DNA of 64,000 nucleotides from Paludibacteraceae bacterium (GTDB lineage: Bacteria; Bacteroidota; Bacteroidia; Bacteroidales; Paludibacteraceae). Every line of letters starts with the position of its first letter. The first letter of the stretch is position 1. A program made the position numbers and the translations under genes. The DNA lies in NCBI GenBank assembly GCA_024401475.1, contig JAKSKZ010000014.1:17156-81155 (forward strand). The letters are read 5' to 3'. Below are positions 1 through 9,480 of this stretch, piece by piece. A model generated the notes under the pieces. That model worked only from the letters and a program-made list of their open reading frames with translations, made no database searches and had not been told where the DNA came from.

Positions 1-240
1 AATGGTTTGGACTCGGTGAAAGCAGATACGCAAATTATCATTGTGCCTGGCTATTCATTTAAAATAGTGAAGTCTATTGTGACTAATTTTCATCAACCTC
101 AGAGCACATTGCTTTTGTTGATTTCTGCTTATGTGGGCGAAGATTGGAAACGCATATATGCCTATGCAATGGAAAACGATTTCCGTTTCTTGAGTTATGG
201 CGATAGTTCTTTGCTGAAGGTGCAAAACCCATTGAAATAG
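1..240 (+). CDS. queA: QueA, S-adenosylmethionine:tRNA ribosyltransferase-isomerase, C-terminal fragment
   Basis: The open frame runs in from the left edge (codons AAT GGT TTG at bases 1-9), so the 5' part lies outside the window; about 79 residues remain. QueA transfers and isomerises the ribosyl group of SAM onto preQ1-tRNA to give epoxyqueuosine, in the cytoplasm. Recognition rests on the family's C-terminal block: TNFHQPQSTLLLLISA, then a Y-x-x-A-x-x-x-x-FRFLSYGDSSLL segment. The frame ends at TAG 238-240 and is followed by a terminator-like hairpin. The assignment is strong although only the tail is present. Confidence 0.9.
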   Translation, partial: NGLDSVKADTQIIIVPGYSFKIVKSIVTNFHQPQSTLLLLISAYVGEDWKRIYAYAMENDFRFLSYGDSSLLKVQNPLK

Positions 241-284
241 AGGGTTGCATTGGAGTGATTATGCTTTTATTGAAGAAAATGAGT

Positions 285-314
285 AAACCTCTCTTTTTGC
301 GGGAGTTTTTTTGA
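285..314 (+). terminator. Probable rho-independent terminator after queA
   Basis: CTCTC (near 289) pairs with GGGAG (301-305) across a short T-rich loop, allowing one G-T pair, and is followed by seven T residues. It lies 45 nt after the queA stop. The stem is short, so the call is moderate. Confidence 0.5.
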
Positions 315-356
315 TAAGAATTATTGCTGTCACGTAGGAATTTTATGTTGGTTGTG

Positions 357-770
357 TTAGCAGTTTTTGTTGATATAGCGTAGGGCTGCCCAATAGCCTA
401 AAAAACAGCCAAGCGTGTTGGCGATGATGTCGCTCCACTCAAATGCTCGAGGCGGGAATAGGTGTTTTTGAGCAAATTCCATAGATATGCCGAATGCAAT
501 GGGTACAAGAAGTGTGATGAGAGATTTTGTTTTTTGCGAAAAACTGCAGAAACGTTTAAGGTCAAAGAATAGCGTTAGAGCAAAGATTCCGTAAAGTACA
601 AAATGCCCTATTGTGTCTCTGCAGAATGTAAGTGAAATTAGATCTTCTCCAGAAGGGGTATGTACCATGTCATGGGTGTAATCAATGCACAATTGTTCTG
701 GCATACTTTTTATCGCACTCAAATAGAAAATGACAGAGGCTGTTATCGGAGAATATACCAACTTATTCAT
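357..770 (-). CDS. VanZ-like family integral membrane protein
   Basis: The protein has 137 residues with about four hydrophobic segments (roughly 7-21, 54-71, 83-101 and 115-131). The VanZ-like signature is visible: an IGHFVLYG segment entering the second helix, a glutamate in SMEFAQ in the third, the PPRAFEWSD loop, and IANTLGCFLGY in the last helix. VanZ itself gives low-level teicoplanin resistance in enterococci, but most relatives, including the many in Bacteroidota, have no assigned role. It starts 30 nt after the stop of the large Ig-repeat protein and is probably co-transcribed with it. The family call is good; function is unknown. Confidence 0.75.
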   Translation of the reverse strand: MNKLVYSPITASVIFYLSAIKSMPEQLCIDYTHDMVHTPSGEDLISLTFCRDTIGHFVLYGIFALTLFFDLKRFCSFSQKTKSLITLLVPIAFGISMEFAQKHLFPPRAFEWSDIIANTLGCFLGYWAALRYINKNC

Positions 771-800
771 GTGTTAATGTTTTTGGAAATCTGTCTCTTT

Positions 801-3659
801 TTATCGTAGCAATGTGAAATGTCCTGCATGCTCCTCGTCTTCCTCTTCTATGTCAAGGGTGTACCAATAGTCTGTAGAAGGCATTGGATGACCTAAATAT
901 GTGCCGTCCCATGGTCCGTTTGTCTCATCTTGTTGATATAGGAATTTACCATATCGGTCATAGATTCGGAGCTTGTAAACGAGAAATTTGTCCAGGTTTT
1001 TGACGATGTACAAGTCGTTTATTCCATCACCGTTGGGGGTGAAGAATATAGGAATCTCAATTATGCAGTCTGGCGTAGTTATGGTTGTGTCAGTAAGACA
1101 ACCTGCTGCGGCATCTTTCACTTGAATGTGGTAAGTCGTAGAGTAGCGAGCGTGTTCGAAAACATCCGATTCCCCAAATCCATGTCCGAAATTGTATAGA
1201 TAACTGCCGCTTCCGCCGTCGGCTGTGACATGGATGTTGTGGTATCCAACAATCTCCGCATCCACAATGTTAGGATGAGAAACGATCTCTATATTAATAG
1301 GAAACTCTTTTTTACATGCACCATTTTTTATGCGAACGTAGTATGTTTTTGACTCTTTCGGAGAAAAGACTTTCATCTCTTCGTTTGGAATTGTTTGTTG
1401 AAAGCTTGGATCAGTTGCCCATTCGTAGTTGTAAGCACTGTAAATGAGGTGAGACAAGTCTAATTCTTCTCCTTCACAAACTAAGGTGTCGCCCAAATGG
1501 GAAGTGATGTGCCGGCTGAAGTTGACTATGATAGGATTGGATTGAACCTTACATCCCGCTTCTGTTTCTATGGAGACTCTATATTTGGCCGATTCCATAG
1601 GCGAGATGGTGACCTCTTGTTCTCCCTCCGAAATGGTTGTGAAAGTGTTTCGGGTGAGTTGTGCTTTCTCCCATTTTATATTTTCTGCATAAGGAAAGTC
1701 TGTGCTTAATGTCAACTCTTCTCCTTCGCAAATGCTGTCGGTTGAGGCTGTTGCTTGAAATTCAGGAATCTCTTCCACCTCGATTGTAATTGAGTCTGTT
1801 GTGTTTGGACAAAGGTCGGAGGTGGATTTGATGACGAATGTGGTGGTTTCGTTTATGGTCTCTCTGACTTTTTGTGTGCTCGTTTGTAAAGTTTTCGTTC
1901 CGAAGCTGTTGATCTTTTCCCATTGTATTTGGTTGGGGTTGCCATCGGTGTTTGCTTTTATGATGGCAGTCTCTCCTTTGCAAATCTTTTTTGGAGCCTC
2001 TAAGGATAGTTCTGCAGGTTTTTCTACAGTCACTTGTATTTGCTCTGACCATTTTTCTGGACAGGCTGATAGGCCTGTAGTTACTAAGCAGTAGGTTGCA
2101 TCTTTTTGCGGAGTGTCTTTGATGGAGCCTGATAAATCTGTTGATATTGTTTTGAATACAGGTTCGCCCGCATCCCTTCTTTGCCATTTTAGGGCAACGG
2201 CGTCGCCATAGGTTCCGTTCAAGGTCAACTCTTCTCCTGCACAAAGAGTGCTGGTGGAAGCATTGATGGTAGGTGTGATGGAATTTTCCACGATAACCTC
2301 TATTGTATCTGTTGCTGTAGGGCAAGATGGGGATTTGGCCCAAACTACATATTTGGCACTCTCGGTTGCTTTGTCGCTTCCTGTTAGTTCGTGAGAAATT
2401 TCAGAAGTGCTGTTGCCTACTATTTTTGACCATCCAAGGTTGTCTGTGCTGCCAGAATATAGGTCGGCCTCGAGATGAATCTCGTCGTCTGTGCAAAAGT
2501 TTTTTACCATCGGCTTGATTTTGAGTCGAAGGGGGTCGTCCACATAAACGGTTATTTCGTTGGATGCCTCTTGAGGACATACACCTTCTTTTAAACTTAC
2601 TACTCTGAAATAGGCACTCTCATCTAAAACAATGGATTTGGAATGTTCGGTTCCTACTCCTAAGATCTTTTTTCTCATGGTCGAAGTGGGCGTCATCTCC
2701 CATCGTAACTGCTCGCAGTTTTCTGTTTCTAGGTCAAATGATATTTCAGAACCTTTGCAAGTTCGTTCAATATTGTCTGTTATGGAGAGAGAGAGTTTTT
2801 GCGGCTGTTCCACAAAAACGGTCGTTTGTTGAGTGACGCTTGGACACGCATCACTTTCAACGGTGATGGTGTAAGTGGTTGTCTTTTCGGGCGTTTCGTA
2901 AAGGTTCCTTCCTTCAGGAACGAACTCTTCTGCTATGCCGTTCTCAACTTGTTTGTAATATTTGTATGCAGTGGCGTTCCCAGTCCTTAATCTTACTCGT
3001 ATGGAAGCCTCCTCGCCTTTGCAAATGGTTTGGTCGGGAGTTAAAGTGAAGGTTATTGGTTCTCTGACGGTTATGTCGTAGTGTAACTCTTTGGATGTGC
3101 AGTAGCCATCTGTTGCGCTAAGCGTGAGAGTCATGTCGTCGCTTATCTTTATGAGCGAGTGGTTGGGTTGGTCGGATTCTTCTCCATCCCAATAGAAGCG
3201 GGTAGGGTTTCCGCTGACAACAACATCTTTAATGGTTATGTTGGCTCCTTTGCAAACCACGGTGTCTGTTGGCAATTGGAGTGTTATGCCTTCTCTGATG
3301 GAGAGTGAAAATACTTCCGTATTGGAGTGGCAACCGTCTTTTTCTGCATAGACTTTGTACTCTGTCAAAACTGAAGGGAGGAGGGGCATTTCGTCGCCTG
3401 TTGAAGAGAACTCATGCCATTCGTTTACACCTTTTTCTTTATAAGACCAATGGTAAACAACGTCTTCTGCTCCTGATAATTCGGTTACGGAGAAGTTAAG
3501 GGGAGTCTCGTCGCCCGTGCAGACGTATGTTCCGCCTTGGTTCAACTTGATTTTTAGTTCGCAGTCTGCGTAGGAGTGTGTTGTGAAGAAAATGTTGAGT
3601 AGTATGATGCCAATGACATGGAATGTTACCCATGAAAATCTTCTATCGTTCTGTCTCAT
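801..3659 (-). CDS. Secreted Ig-like-repeat protein with T9SS type B (gliding motility-associated) C-terminal domain
   Basis: The product has 952 residues. An N-terminal hydrophobic segment (about 12-31, ending near SYA) is a signal peptide. The body holds about nine repeats of roughly 85-95 residues, each opening with a Cys-x-Gly-Glu/Asp-type motif (CTGDET, CKGANI, CKGEEA, CKGSEI, CAGEEL, CKGETA, CEGEEL twice) with a second cysteine later, as in Ig-like/SprB-type adhesin repeats. The C-terminus begins IPIFFTPNGDGINDLY and continues LRIYDRYGK and PWDGTYLGHPMPSTDYWY, the type B sorting domain of T9SS cargo (CHU_C / gliding motility-associated family). I infer export by the T9SS to the cell surface or medium, perhaps as an adhesin; the ligand is unknown. 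It appears intact. Confidence 0.88.
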   Translation of the reverse strand: MRQNDRRFSWVTFHVIGIILLNIFFTTHSYADCELKIKLNQGGTYVCTGDETPLNFSVTELSGAEDVVYHWSYKEKGVNEWHEFSSTGDEMPLLPSVLTEYKVYAEKDGCHSNTEVFSLSIREGITLQLPTDTVVCKGANITIKDVVVSGNPTRFYWDGEESDQPNHSLIKISDDMTLTLSATDGYCTSKELHYDITVREPITFTLTPDQTICKGEEASIRVRLRTGNATAYKYYKQVENGIAEEFVPEGRNLYETPEKTTTYTITVESDACPSVTQQTTVFVEQPQKLSLSITDNIERTCKGSEISFDLETENCEQLRWEMTPTSTMRKKILGVGTEHSKSIVLDESAYFRVVSLKEGVCPQEASNEITVYVDDPLRLKIKPMVKNFCTDDEIHLEADLYSGSTDNLGWSKIVGNSTSEISHELTGSDKATESAKYVVWAKSPSCPTATDTIEVIVENSITPTINASTSTLCAGEELTLNGTYGDAVALKWQRRDAGEPVFKTISTDLSGSIKDTPQKDATYCLVTTGLSACPEKWSEQIQVTVEKPAELSLEAPKKICKGETAIIKANTDGNPNQIQWEKINSFGTKTLQTSTQKVRETINETTTFVIKSTSDLCPNTTDSITIEVEEIPEFQATASTDSICEGEELTLSTDFPYAENIKWEKAQLTRNTFTTISEGEQEVTISPMESAKYRVSIETEAGCKVQSNPIIVNFSRHITSHLGDTLVCEGEELDLSHLIYSAYNYEWATDPSFQQTIPNEEMKVFSPKESKTYYVRIKNGACKKEFPINIEIVSHPNIVDAEIVGYHNIHVTADGGSGSYLYNFGHGFGESDVFEHARYSTTYHIQVKDAAAGCLTDTTITTPDCIIEIPIFFTPNGDGINDLYIVKNLDKFLVYKLRIYDRYGKFLYQQDETNGPWDGTYLGHPMPSTDYWYTLDIEEEDEEHAGHFTLLR

Positions 3660-3881
3660 TGCTTTTTATGTTTGGTCACTTCCTTCTTTTTGGGGAAGAT
3701 AATCAATGTCTGTTTTTCGCTTGTGTTTCAGCAAAAATTATTCCAAAAGTGTTTTGTTTTAAGGCAACCTCTATATATTCCCCGTTTTTAAATTTTTAAT
3801 ACACAAGTGGCGCATCATAAACTTTATGCTGTTAGTATGCTTTATGGCATATCGGTTTGGAGATAAGGGATTTTTGTTCTT

Positions 3882-4160
3882 TTATAGAAGAATTCTATAA
3901 AGCAACAGTAGCTGTGCCAAAAGAATGGCAGGGATCCCGTATATGAATTTCTTGTGAAGTGTTTTATGCCTGAAAAATAGCATTCCGGCAATGGCTCCGA
4001 ATGTTCCGCCTATTGCGGCAAGAAGGAGCAGATTCTTTTCTGGAATTCGTCTCACTTTTCGTTTCGACTTTGCCAAATGTTTGTCCCAACCATATACAAA
4101 AAAGGTTAGGATTGTTATTGCCAGCAAATAGCCTATGATGATTTTTGTTGAAAATTCCAT
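3882..4160 (-). CDS. DUF1294 family small membrane protein
   Basis: The product has 92 residues and two to three hydrophobic stretches. The DUF1294 pattern is clear: a first helix followed by YGWDKHLAKSKRKVRRIPE, then LLLLAAIGGTFGAIAGMLFF, and RHKTLHKKF before the last helix. The family's function is not known. Its ATG (4158-4160) lies two bases past the stop of the upstream DUF3078-like gene (4163-4165), so the two are probably translated from one message. No start ambiguity is apparent. Confidence 0.85.
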   Translation of the reverse strand: MEFSTKIIIGYLLAITILTFFVYGWDKHLAKSKRKVRRIPEKNLLLLAAIGGTFGAIAGMLFFRHKTLHKKFIYGIPAILLAQLLLLYRILL

Positions 4161-4162
4161 GA

Positions 4163-5818
4163 CTAGAACTCGTAATTGAAACCGAGGCTCAATTGCTCTT
4201 GAATACCGGTTTCTATGGATTTCTTGTTGTCTGTTCTTAGTTTGAAAGATATTCTCGAACTGAGGAAACGGTTGATGATGAAGTTTCCTACAAACTCGAT
4301 TTCTGCCTCGATGTAATCATGCGGGTAAGAGCAGAACAATTGCGCTTTCGCATTGAAATTGATTTCGCGAGAGAACTTCCAATAGAGTTCGCTGTGCGTC
4401 ATATATCCGAAATGGTTGGCCACCTTGCCGTCTTTGATGCCTTCCGTTAGTGGGTCCACACGATCATCGACAATGAAAATCAGGCGATAGGCCAAAGGAG
4501 ACAATTGAATGAATGTCTTTTTGTTGTAGCGGTAATCAGCTCCCACACCAAAAGTAAGTGTGGATGGAGACAAAAGAGCTGTAGCTACATTGTTGGAGTT
4601 GATACCGTCGTAACTGGTGAATAGAGAGGTTTTGAACTCTCCTGAACAGCTATAGTATAATTTTTTGATGCCAGTGGCATAACCGAAACGGCTAAGAATG
4701 TCGAACTCGTCGTTGTTGACACGGAAAGCACGAATGGTATCCTCGCTCGTATTGTAAAAACCAATTTCAACATTGAGACTGTTGTCCCAAGTCAGGATGT
4801 CGTTTTGGTTATAATTCTTTTTGTAGTCGAGGACGGAAAGAAGAGTTGAGTTTGGTGTTCCTCCTTTGTGCCAGTTGTTTACATAATATTGAGAGAAGTG
4901 GATGGTTAGCTTTTTGTAAGATGACCATGGGCCGCTTTTCTTTGGTTTCAAGAGTTTGCTCAACTGCTCGAAAGCAGGTTCGCTTTTGTGCTTCTCTACA
5001 TCCATAATGTAAACACTATGGTTGGCGTCACTGATGTCCTTCGATTTGTCGTCATACTCTTTTAATGCATAATATTCGATTAAATCAGGATCATAAACGG
5101 CAATGCTGTGAATAATACTGTTGGAAATTCGTTTTTTAGCTTGAAATTCTTCGTGTTTTTTCTCGAAATTAGTCTTTTCGAAAAGAGGTTTGGTCTTTTC
5201 GTAAAAACTGGCGTCGTCGACGTGGAATGCCGTGGTGAGATCTTCTCTTTTGATGTGAGAGAAAATTACTGGCAATAGAGGGTCCAGACCTTTATTTTTG
5301 ATTTGTTCTTTCGTTATAGAATCTGTCGCTGCGGCAGTTTTCTCTAACTCGGTTTCAATGAAATAAGTGTATCGATTGCTTCTGAATCTTTGTTGTCTTC
5401 TCTTTTTGAGTTGAACCAGCCTTTCGCTGAGCATGGCTTCTTCTTGACGTAGTCGAAGTATTTCTTGGTCTACGGATGTAATGGCGAAGTCGACATCCTC
5501 TCCTCCGTCGACGGAAGATGGCTCTTTTACGCTCATATTGATGAGTTGCTTTTCCCTTTCTTCGTTGATGAATAGGTCTGTTCTATAAGCGAGAGAGTCG
5601 AGAGCCTTCTCCTTTCCATATTCACGATAGTCTTGGATATATTTGCTCATCAGTACATTCTGAATACTGTCATGAGACTCTTGGGTCAAATGAGGAGTCT
5701 CTTTTGTGAGATATGAAAAGAACCAATTAGGGTCAATATCCTCCTGAGCTTCCATTTCTACAAAAGGAAACAGCAAAAGAATCAGTATTTGGAATATATG
5801 GTGAAACTTCTTTTTCAT
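4163..5818 (-). CDS. DUF3078-like exported protein, probably outer-membrane associated
   Basis: The product has 551 residues with an N-terminal signal peptide (hydrophobic about 9-22, followed by MEAQED). Residues roughly 115-150 are charged and heptad-like (RLRQEEAMLSERLVQLKKRRQQ), suggesting a coiled coil. The second half resembles DUF3078, a Bacteroidota family of probable beta-barrel proteins: YVNNWHKGGTPNSTLLSVLDYKKN (read as two pieces), a tryptophan-anchored WDNSLNVEIGFY strand, and alternating hydrophobic/polar segments ending LSLGFNYEF with a terminal phenylalanine, typical of outer-membrane barrels. DUF3078 function is undefined. It follows the TPR gene by 52 nt. The fold call is an inference from pattern. 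Confidence 0.65.
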   Translation of the reverse strand: MKKKFHHIFQILILLLFPFVEMEAQEDIDPNWFFSYLTKETPHLTQESHDSIQNVLMSKYIQDYREYGKEKALDSLAYRTDLFINEEREKQLINMSVKEPSSVDGGEDVDFAITSVDQEILRLRQEEAMLSERLVQLKKRRQQRFRSNRYTYFIETELEKTAAATDSITKEQIKNKGLDPLLPVIFSHIKREDLTTAFHVDDASFYEKTKPLFEKTNFEKKHEEFQAKKRISNSIIHSIAVYDPDLIEYYALKEYDDKSKDISDANHSVYIMDVEKHKSEPAFEQLSKLLKPKKSGPWSSYKKLTIHFSQYYVNNWHKGGTPNSTLLSVLDYKKNYNQNDILTWDNSLNVEIGFYNTSEDTIRAFRVNNDEFDILSRFGYATGIKKLYYSCSGEFKTSLFTSYDGINSNNVATALLSPSTLTFGVGADYRYNKKTFIQLSPLAYRLIFIVDDRVDPLTEGIKDGKVANHFGYMTHSELYWKFSREINFNAKAQLFCSYPHDYIEAEIEFVGNFIINRFLSSRISFKLRTDNKKSIETGIQEQLSLGFNYEF

Positions 5819-5870
5819 TACTGCAAATATACTCTAAAAATGGGCTTGTTGAAAGAGTACCTACCCCTTT

Positions 5871-7871
5871 TTATTCGTTGTTGTATCTTTTGATGATATT
5901 GTAGGCGGAATAGATGCCTAATTCGCCAGCTTTGCTTAAGTCGGCTATGCCAAGTTTGCTCTCTCCAATGAGTATATGGGCAAGTCCTCTGTTGAAATAG
6001 GCTTCGGCAAAATCCTTGTCTATCTCAATGGCTCTTGAGTAGTTGGCCATCGCGTTGCGGTAATCTTTTTGTTCTGCAAGAATGTTGCCTTTATTGTACC
6101 ATCCGAAGGGGAGGCGAGGGGCTAAGGCTGTCACCTTGTCGTAGTCGTTTAATATCAAGCCGTATTCCAATTGAGATCCAGCAAGTGCTGTTTCGGCCTC
6201 TTTCTCTGTTTTTATTTCGTCTTCAAGTGATGCTTCGTATTCCATCTTTTTGTGGCGGATGTTGGCTCGGTTGAAATAAGGAATCCAGGAGTCGGGTGTA
6301 AAGTCGATTGCTTTTCCGTAATCCTCGATTGCACTTTGATAATCTTGTATCATCTCAAAGTCTAATGCACGACTTAAATATAGAATGAAGTCGCCTTCGT
6401 TTTCGAGGGCCCTTGTTTTTGATTCGATGGCATTGAAATGTTTCTCTATCTGTTCCTTGCTGAGTTGAGAATCATTATTGCCCAGTTTGATTTTCTCTGG
6501 CAGTTTACGCTTGGTGTTTATATCGACAATCTCTTGGACGAAATAGTTCGTCTTTTTCATTTCGTTGTCCTTGATGTAGTAGGACAAGTGGAAGAGAGGT
6601 TCTATGTCGATGTTGAAATTGATGTTTTGAACTTTTCCTCTTGTTTCGCTTTTGAAGGATACTCGGCGTTCTTCCTCTTCCTTGTCGGCTATGACCAGTC
6701 TGTTGAATTTCTTGATGCTTTTGTCCGACTTCTCTCTTGTCTTTTTCTCTTTTTTGCTATCTGTATTGTCGGGCGCATTTCTGCGTTCTCGTTCCATCAG
6801 CATAGCTTGGTTGAAGTCTAATTGAGCTCCTTTTTTGTCTCCTTTTTTCTCTTTGGCTTCTGCTCTGCTATAGTAGAGTGGATAGAAATCGGGATATTCT
6901 TTTAGCACTTTGTTGATGTCGGCAATGGCACGGTTGCATTCGCCCAAGTCAATCTCGATGAGGGCACGGTTGTAAAGTGCGATATGGTCGTTGGGGTCGA
7001 AATCGAGTACACGGTCGAAATCTTCCAATGCTCTGTTTTTGTCGCCCACCTCGTTGCGAAGCAAGCCTCTGTTGTAGTAGGCCATCACGTTGTTTGGATC
7101 CAATTGGATGACATTGTCGTAATCGCTGAGCGTTCCCTTTAAATCGTTTAAGTGATAACGTATTAAGCCTCTGTTGATGTAGTAGCCGGCACGGTCTGGT
7201 TTCATGCGAATGGCCTCGTTATAGTCGTCTAATGCAGATTGGTATTCTCCTTTCGTGTAGCGCACGATACCTCTGGCTGCATAGCTTTCGGATCGGAATT
7301 TGTCTATAGAAATGGCTTTTTCAAAATCGGCCAAAGAAGCCACTGTGTCTTTGTTGGCGAGGTGAGCTTGCCCGCGGTTTAGGTAAGCATCTACATATTT
7401 GGAATGTTTCTCTATGGCACTGGTTAGTTCTACGATGGCCTGGTCGTATTTTTCCTCTTGAAGATAGGATATTCCTTTGTAGAGAAGGAATCTTTTGTTG
7501 CCAGGGTCGAATTCCAATCCCTTGTTGAAATCTTCGATGGACGCTTCGTATTTCTTTTGGTTGATGCGAGCAATTCCCCTACACTCGTAGGCGTTGATCA
7601 TGAACGGATTACGCTCTAATGCAAGGGTGCAATCTTCTTCGGCTCCTTGGTAATCCTCGAGGTTGATTTTTGCCACGGCACGAAGGAAGTAGGGTTCAGC
7701 CAAATGAGGTTTGACACGAATCACTTGGTTGAAATATTGTATGGAAAGCACGTAATCTTCAAAATAGAGAGCGTTCTGTCCAATGGTCAGAATCCTGTTC
7801 GTGTTGAGTTGAGGATAAATGTTTCCGACAGAAAAAAATGTCAGAAGTAAGAAAAATGCAAGCCGCCTCAT
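5871..7871 (-). CDS. Exported tetratricopeptide repeat protein
   Basis: The product has 666 residues: an N-terminal signal peptide (about 3-19, before YPQLNT), then about ten consecutive TPR units covering roughly 26-365, each showing the A-x-x-x-Y/F-x-x-A-x-x-x-P spacing (for example YYNRGLLRNEVGDKNRALED). A charged, lysine-rich break at about 370-420 (KKEKKTREKSDKS) is followed by a non-TPR segment and a second TPR block from about 500 to the end. TPR arrays scaffold protein-protein contacts; no catalytic motif is visible. It is the first gene of the minus-strand run 7871-4163-3882. Partner and role are unknown. Confidence 0.8.
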   Translation of the reverse strand: MRRLAFFLLLTFFSVGNIYPQLNTNRILTIGQNALYFEDYVLSIQYFNQVIRVKPHLAEPYFLRAVAKINLEDYQGAEEDCTLALERNPFMINAYECRGIARINQKKYEASIEDFNKGLEFDPGNKRFLLYKGISYLQEEKYDQAIVELTSAIEKHSKYVDAYLNRGQAHLANKDTVASLADFEKAISIDKFRSESYAARGIVRYTKGEYQSALDDYNEAIRMKPDRAGYYINRGLIRYHLNDLKGTLSDYDNVIQLDPNNVMAYYNRGLLRNEVGDKNRALEDFDRVLDFDPNDHIALYNRALIEIDLGECNRAIADINKVLKEYPDFYPLYYSRAEAKEKKGDKKGAQLDFNQAMLMERERRNAPDNTDSKKEKKTREKSDKSIKKFNRLVIADKEEEERRVSFKSETRGKVQNINFNIDIEPLFHLSYYIKDNEMKKTNYFVQEIVDINTKRKLPEKIKLGNNDSQLSKEQIEKHFNAIESKTRALENEGDFILYLSRALDFEMIQDYQSAIEDYGKAIDFTPDSWIPYFNRANIRHKKMEYEASLEDEIKTEKEAETALAGSQLEYGLILNDYDKVTALAPRLPFGWYNKGNILAEQKDYRNAMANYSRAIEIDKDFAEAYFNRGLAHILIGESKLGIADLSKAGELGIYSAYNIIKRYNNE

Positions 7872-8030
7872 TGTCGTTTTGAAAAAAGAAAAATAGAAAT
7901 GAAACCCTCTTTGTCTTATTGACGATGCAAAATAAATGAAATTTTGTGTGAGGGAAATACATTTAGATATTATTAAGATGGAATTATCTCTTTTTTTGAT
8001 TTCTGTAATGGATAAGCGTCCTTTAAATCA

Positions 8031-8061
8031 TTTGTTCTAATTCGGTAAATATGTATATTTG
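8031..8061 (+). promoter_or_regulatory. Bacteroidota-type promoter for the HD-domain gene
   Basis: TTTG at 8031-8034 and TATATTTG at 8054-8061 are separated by 19 nt, matching the TTTG/TAnnTTTG consensus of the Bacteroidota primary sigma factor. Transcription would begin near 8068, leaving about an 80-nt leader before the ATG at 8147. Confidence 0.65.
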
Positions 8062-8146
8062 TGTTTGCATGCTTGAATGGATTTGGGAATTGAAATGAAT
8101 TTAGGAGCATTCAAATGTTTGGTTATTAACGAAATGTGTTTTTGAA

Positions 8147-8755
8147 ATGAGCAGTCAAAAGGAAGAGTTTATATCGTTGCTTCGTTCTACGGAACGCGAA
8201 GGAATAGAAGATGTGATTGAAGAGTTGGATGAGTTGGGGTTCTTTTCGGCACCAGCCAGCACTCGTTTCCATTTGTGCAAGGAAGAGGGGTTGTTAGAAC
8301 ATTCTCTGAATGTTTGTCATGTGGCATTGAAAGTTCGTGAAGCCATGTTGGCCATGGATGATTCATTGTTGGAATATCTTCCCAAGGATAGTGTGATAAT
8401 TGCCACATTGTTGCACGATGCGTGTAAGGCCGAGATTTATAAGCCGACAATGAAACGCAGGAAGGATGAGTTTGGCCGCTGGGTGGATGTGCCGGGCTAT
8501 GATGTCGATTATTCGAATATGCCTTTGGGACATGGAGAAAAATCTGTCATTCGCCTTCTTCGTTGTGGTCTGGATTTGTCGGATGATGAGGTTCTGGCTA
8601 TTCGTTGGCACATGAGTGCTTGGGATATGCCATTTCAATCGAGTGAATTGAGGGAGAATTTCAACGAGGCAAAGAAACAATGTCCGTTGCTCTCTTTGGT
8701 CATGGCGGCTGACGGACTCTCTTCTAATCTATTGGAACGGGCAGACGAGGATTAA
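8147..8755 (+). CDS. HD-domain phosphohydrolase-like protein
   Basis: The 202-residue cytoplasmic protein carries the HD metal-binding pattern: H52 in LLEHSLNVCHVA, the H90-D91 pair in ATLLHDACKAE, a later histidine in PLGHGEKS, a conserved HMSAWD segment, and a distal aspartate in VMAADGLSS. HD proteins hydrolyse phosphoester bonds of nucleotides or nucleic acids; the substrate cannot be read from the sequence. Similar stand-alone HD proteins are common in Bacteroidales. It has its own promoter and is followed 93 nt later by the thioredoxin gene. Confidence 0.75.
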   Translation: MSSQKEEFISLLRSTEREGIEDVIEELDELGFFSAPASTRFHLCKEEGLLEHSLNVCHVALKVREAMLAMDDSLLEYLPKDSVIIATLLHDACKAEIYKPTMKRRKDEFGRWVDVPGYDVDYSNMPLGHGEKSVIRLLRCGLDLSDDEVLAIRWHMSAWDMPFQSSELRENFNEAKKQCPLLSLVMAADGLSSNLLERADED

Positions 8756-8772
8756 AGTGTTTATTATTTTTG

Positions 8773-8780
8773 TATCTTTG
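8773..8780 (+). promoter_or_regulatory. -7 promoter box before the thioredoxin gene
   Basis: TATCTTTG, an exact TAnnTTTG match, lies 68 nt upstream of the ATG at 8849. No convincing TTTG element is seen at the expected upstream spacing, so the call rests on the -7 box alone. Confidence 0.45.
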
Positions 8781-8848
8781 TCTTTTGAAATCACGATGGA
8801 TGCCCATAAGCAAAGACTCCGTCAATCGAAAATAGATAGTTATAGATT

Positions 8849-9397
8849 ATGATGACGATTATTAAATATGGCTTAGGTGCCATAATTGCGCTTTTTGTAA
8901 TTGCGCTTTTCCTTGATGATGAGGAGGAAACAGCGTCAACGGAAACTGTCGCGATAGAGCAACCACAAGTTGCTGAGGAAAATACAAAGGAGGAGAAAAA
9001 GAAGAACCCTCAACTTGAAGTTGAAAAGAAAGTTCCTGTTGCAAATTGGGGAGATGGAACTGTTCGTAAAATTAATGCTTCGGAGTATAAGAAAAGTGTG
9101 ATAGACTACACGAAAAAGGCGCAGGACTATAAAGGAAATGGCCCTTGCGTTGTTGATTTTTACGCTACTTGGTGTGGCCCTTGTAAGGCTCTTGCTCCAA
9201 GAATGGAGAAGTTGGCAAAAAAATATAAGGGGAAGATTCAATTCTATAAAGTGGATGTGGATGACAACAATGCGTTGGCGGCTGCTTATGGAATACAATC
9301 TATTCCAACATTGATCTTCTTTAAGGATGGAAAAAGTAAAGTTTATTCAGGCGCACCTTACAATTTGGATGAGTTGGTGGCAAATTTGGCAAGATAA
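8849..9397 (+). CDS. Membrane-anchored thioredoxin-fold protein
   Basis: The product has 182 residues. An N-terminal hydrophobic segment (about 8-22) is a membrane anchor or uncleaved signal; a charged linker (24-66, rich in E and K) leads to a thioredoxin domain. The active site is FYATWCGPCK with C109 and C112, and the cis-proline loop is IQSIPTLIFF. The anchor places the domain on the periplasmic side, where it would reduce or exchange disulfides; WCGPC is the classic reducing-thioredoxin motif. Two adjacent ATGs (8849 and 8852) are equally possible starts. Confidence 0.85.
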   Translation: MMTIIKYGLGAIIALFVIALFLDDEEETASTETVAIEQPQVAEENTKEEKKKNPQLEVEKKVPVANWGDGTVRKINASEYKKSVIDYTKKAQDYKGNGPCVVDFYATWCGPCKALAPRMEKLAKKYKGKIQFYKVDVDDNNALAAAYGIQSIPTLIFFKDGKSKVYSGAPYNLDELVANLAR

Positions 9398-9480
9398 TTG
9401 TGCGTGAACTTTATTTTGCCTAAATTTCTGATTAACTTGCCTGTTGAAAAAGAATACAACCATAAAAACACAAAACCAAA

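Noticed and set aside
1762..2343. A 193-residue frame opposite phase within the Ig-repeat gene
   Set aside because: Rich in His, Arg and Asn with no family; it is a shadow of the real minus-strand gene in another frame.
3660..3881. Possible promoter for the Ig-repeat gene
   Set aside because: The only candidates (for example AATTTTTG on the minus strand) miss the TAnnTTTG consensus, so none was called.
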